NCBI RefSeq assembly: GCF_024171495.1
Contig: NZ_JALJZW010000002.1
Coordinates: 186,001 to 250,000, forward strand
Reading direction: 5' to 3'
DNA length: 64,000 nucleotides
Origin: Deinococcus sp. HSC-46F16
Lineage (GTDB): Bacteria; Deinococcota; Deinococci; Deinococcales; Deinococcaceae
Both the position numbers and the translations under genes were made by a program. Shown piece by piece: positions 61,593 through 64,000 of the stretch (positions are counted from its first letter, which is position 1; each line of letters begins with the position of its first letter). The notes beneath the pieces were generated by a model that was not told the origin of the DNA, searched no databases, and was given only the letters and a program-made list of their open reading frames with translations.

Positions 61593-61894
61593 TTACATCC
61601 GGCGCACCAGCCAGCGCATCACCATCTGGCTGCCGAAAAAGACGGCGGCGAACAGCAGCGCCCCGGTCGGCTCGCGCACGCCAAAGATCGCCACCCCGCT
61701 CAGCAGCGAGGCGAGGACCCGCAGGGCCAGCCGTCCCCGGCCGTCGCCCGCCAGCGTGAGGCGCAGGAGCAGCCCCAACCCCAGCAGCCCGGCCAGCAGC
61801 ACGCCGAGGTCCAGCGGGTCACGGCGCAGCACCCAGGTCGCTCCGAGGAGGGCGGCGGCCAGCAGCGCCCCGGCCAGTGGCGCTGCCCCGCGCA

Positions 61895-61895
<1 letters not shown>
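61593..61895 (-). CDS. small membrane protein (100 aa)
   Basis: The 100-residue protein has about three hydrophobic segments (A-L-L-A-A-A-L-L-G-A-T-W-V-L; L-L-A-G-L-L-G-L-G-L-L-L; A-L-L-F-A-A-V-F-F-G-S) and a basic end R-W-L-V-R-R-M. The ATG at 61895 overlaps the carboxylesterase TGA (TGATG), so translation is coupled. A GTG lies one codon upstream. Function unknown. Confidence 0.72.
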
Positions 61896-63490
<1,595 letters not shown>

Positions 63491-63535
63491 GCCCCAGCGT
63501 AGGGGACGGAGCGCGGGGCGGGATGGGACCGAACT

Positions 63536-64000
<465 letters not shown>

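Overview
The window looks like a chromosomal stretch of a Deinococcus species. The base composition is uniformly GC-rich. The tmRNA at the left end encodes the tag GNQNYALAA, which I recall as the Deinococcus radiodurans tag. Proton pumping is assigned to a complete V/A-type ATPase operon in the order G-I-K-E-C-F-A-B-D, as in Deinococcus-Thermus. A FrnE-type DsbA-like protein with an extra C-x4-C motif is present. At least fifteen start codons sit 5-8 nt downstream of a TAnnnT box, the arrangement of leaderless Deinococcus transcripts. Family assignments come from reading motifs, not from a database search.

Layout. 1-660: tmRNA, tRNA-Leu(UAA) and their terminators. 671-8840: housekeeping and small genes (ZapE-type ATPase, S4 RNA-binding protein, RlmB, aldose epimerase, HtrA-like protease, EVE protein, ThyX, acyltransferase). 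8846-13706: a five-gene branched-chain amino acid ABC transporter operon preceded by a palindrome and a ten-codon leader ORF. 13800-17740: GNAT, then nrdR, a catalytically degenerate SDR, a zinc-ribbon-like protein, a Nudix hydrolase and dnaB on the minus strand. 18088-20588: a type IV pilin with a Wzy/O-antigen-ligase-like membrane protein. 20643-23570: lipoprotein, methyltransferase, gpsA, HD phosphohydrolase. 23613-32234: the V-ATPase operon. 32496-34195: glnK-amt. 34468-42075: DUF4126, M42 peptidase, pth, nucleotidyltransferase, flavin enzymes and topoisomerase IB. 42297-44600: one open reading frame joining a photolyase-like protein to a full-length uracil-DNA glycosylase. 44702-56515: an arginine/carbamoyl-phosphate neighbourhood (carA, ArgA-like, four other GNATs, HIT, argH, argG with an ARG-box-like operator, a LysE/ArgO exporter, carB). 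56516-58735: an accessory islet. 58815-64000: a repeat-rich secreted protein, MsrB, FrnE, a carboxylesterase and the end of ftsH.

The strongest candidates for something new are four. First, an AT-rich orphan gene inserted flush against the carB stop codon; it carries a D...E-x-K signature suggesting a PD-(D/E)xK nuclease and lies next to a VapBC module bounded by imperfect 39-bp direct repeats. Second, the photolyase-UDG continuous frame with an internal ribosome binding site. Third, low-GC, odd-codon patches in dnaB that coincide with the two classical DnaB intein insertion sites, possibly the footprint of lost inteins. Fourth, three intergenic low-complexity inverted-repeat elements of identical design but unrelated sequence, placed inside operons.
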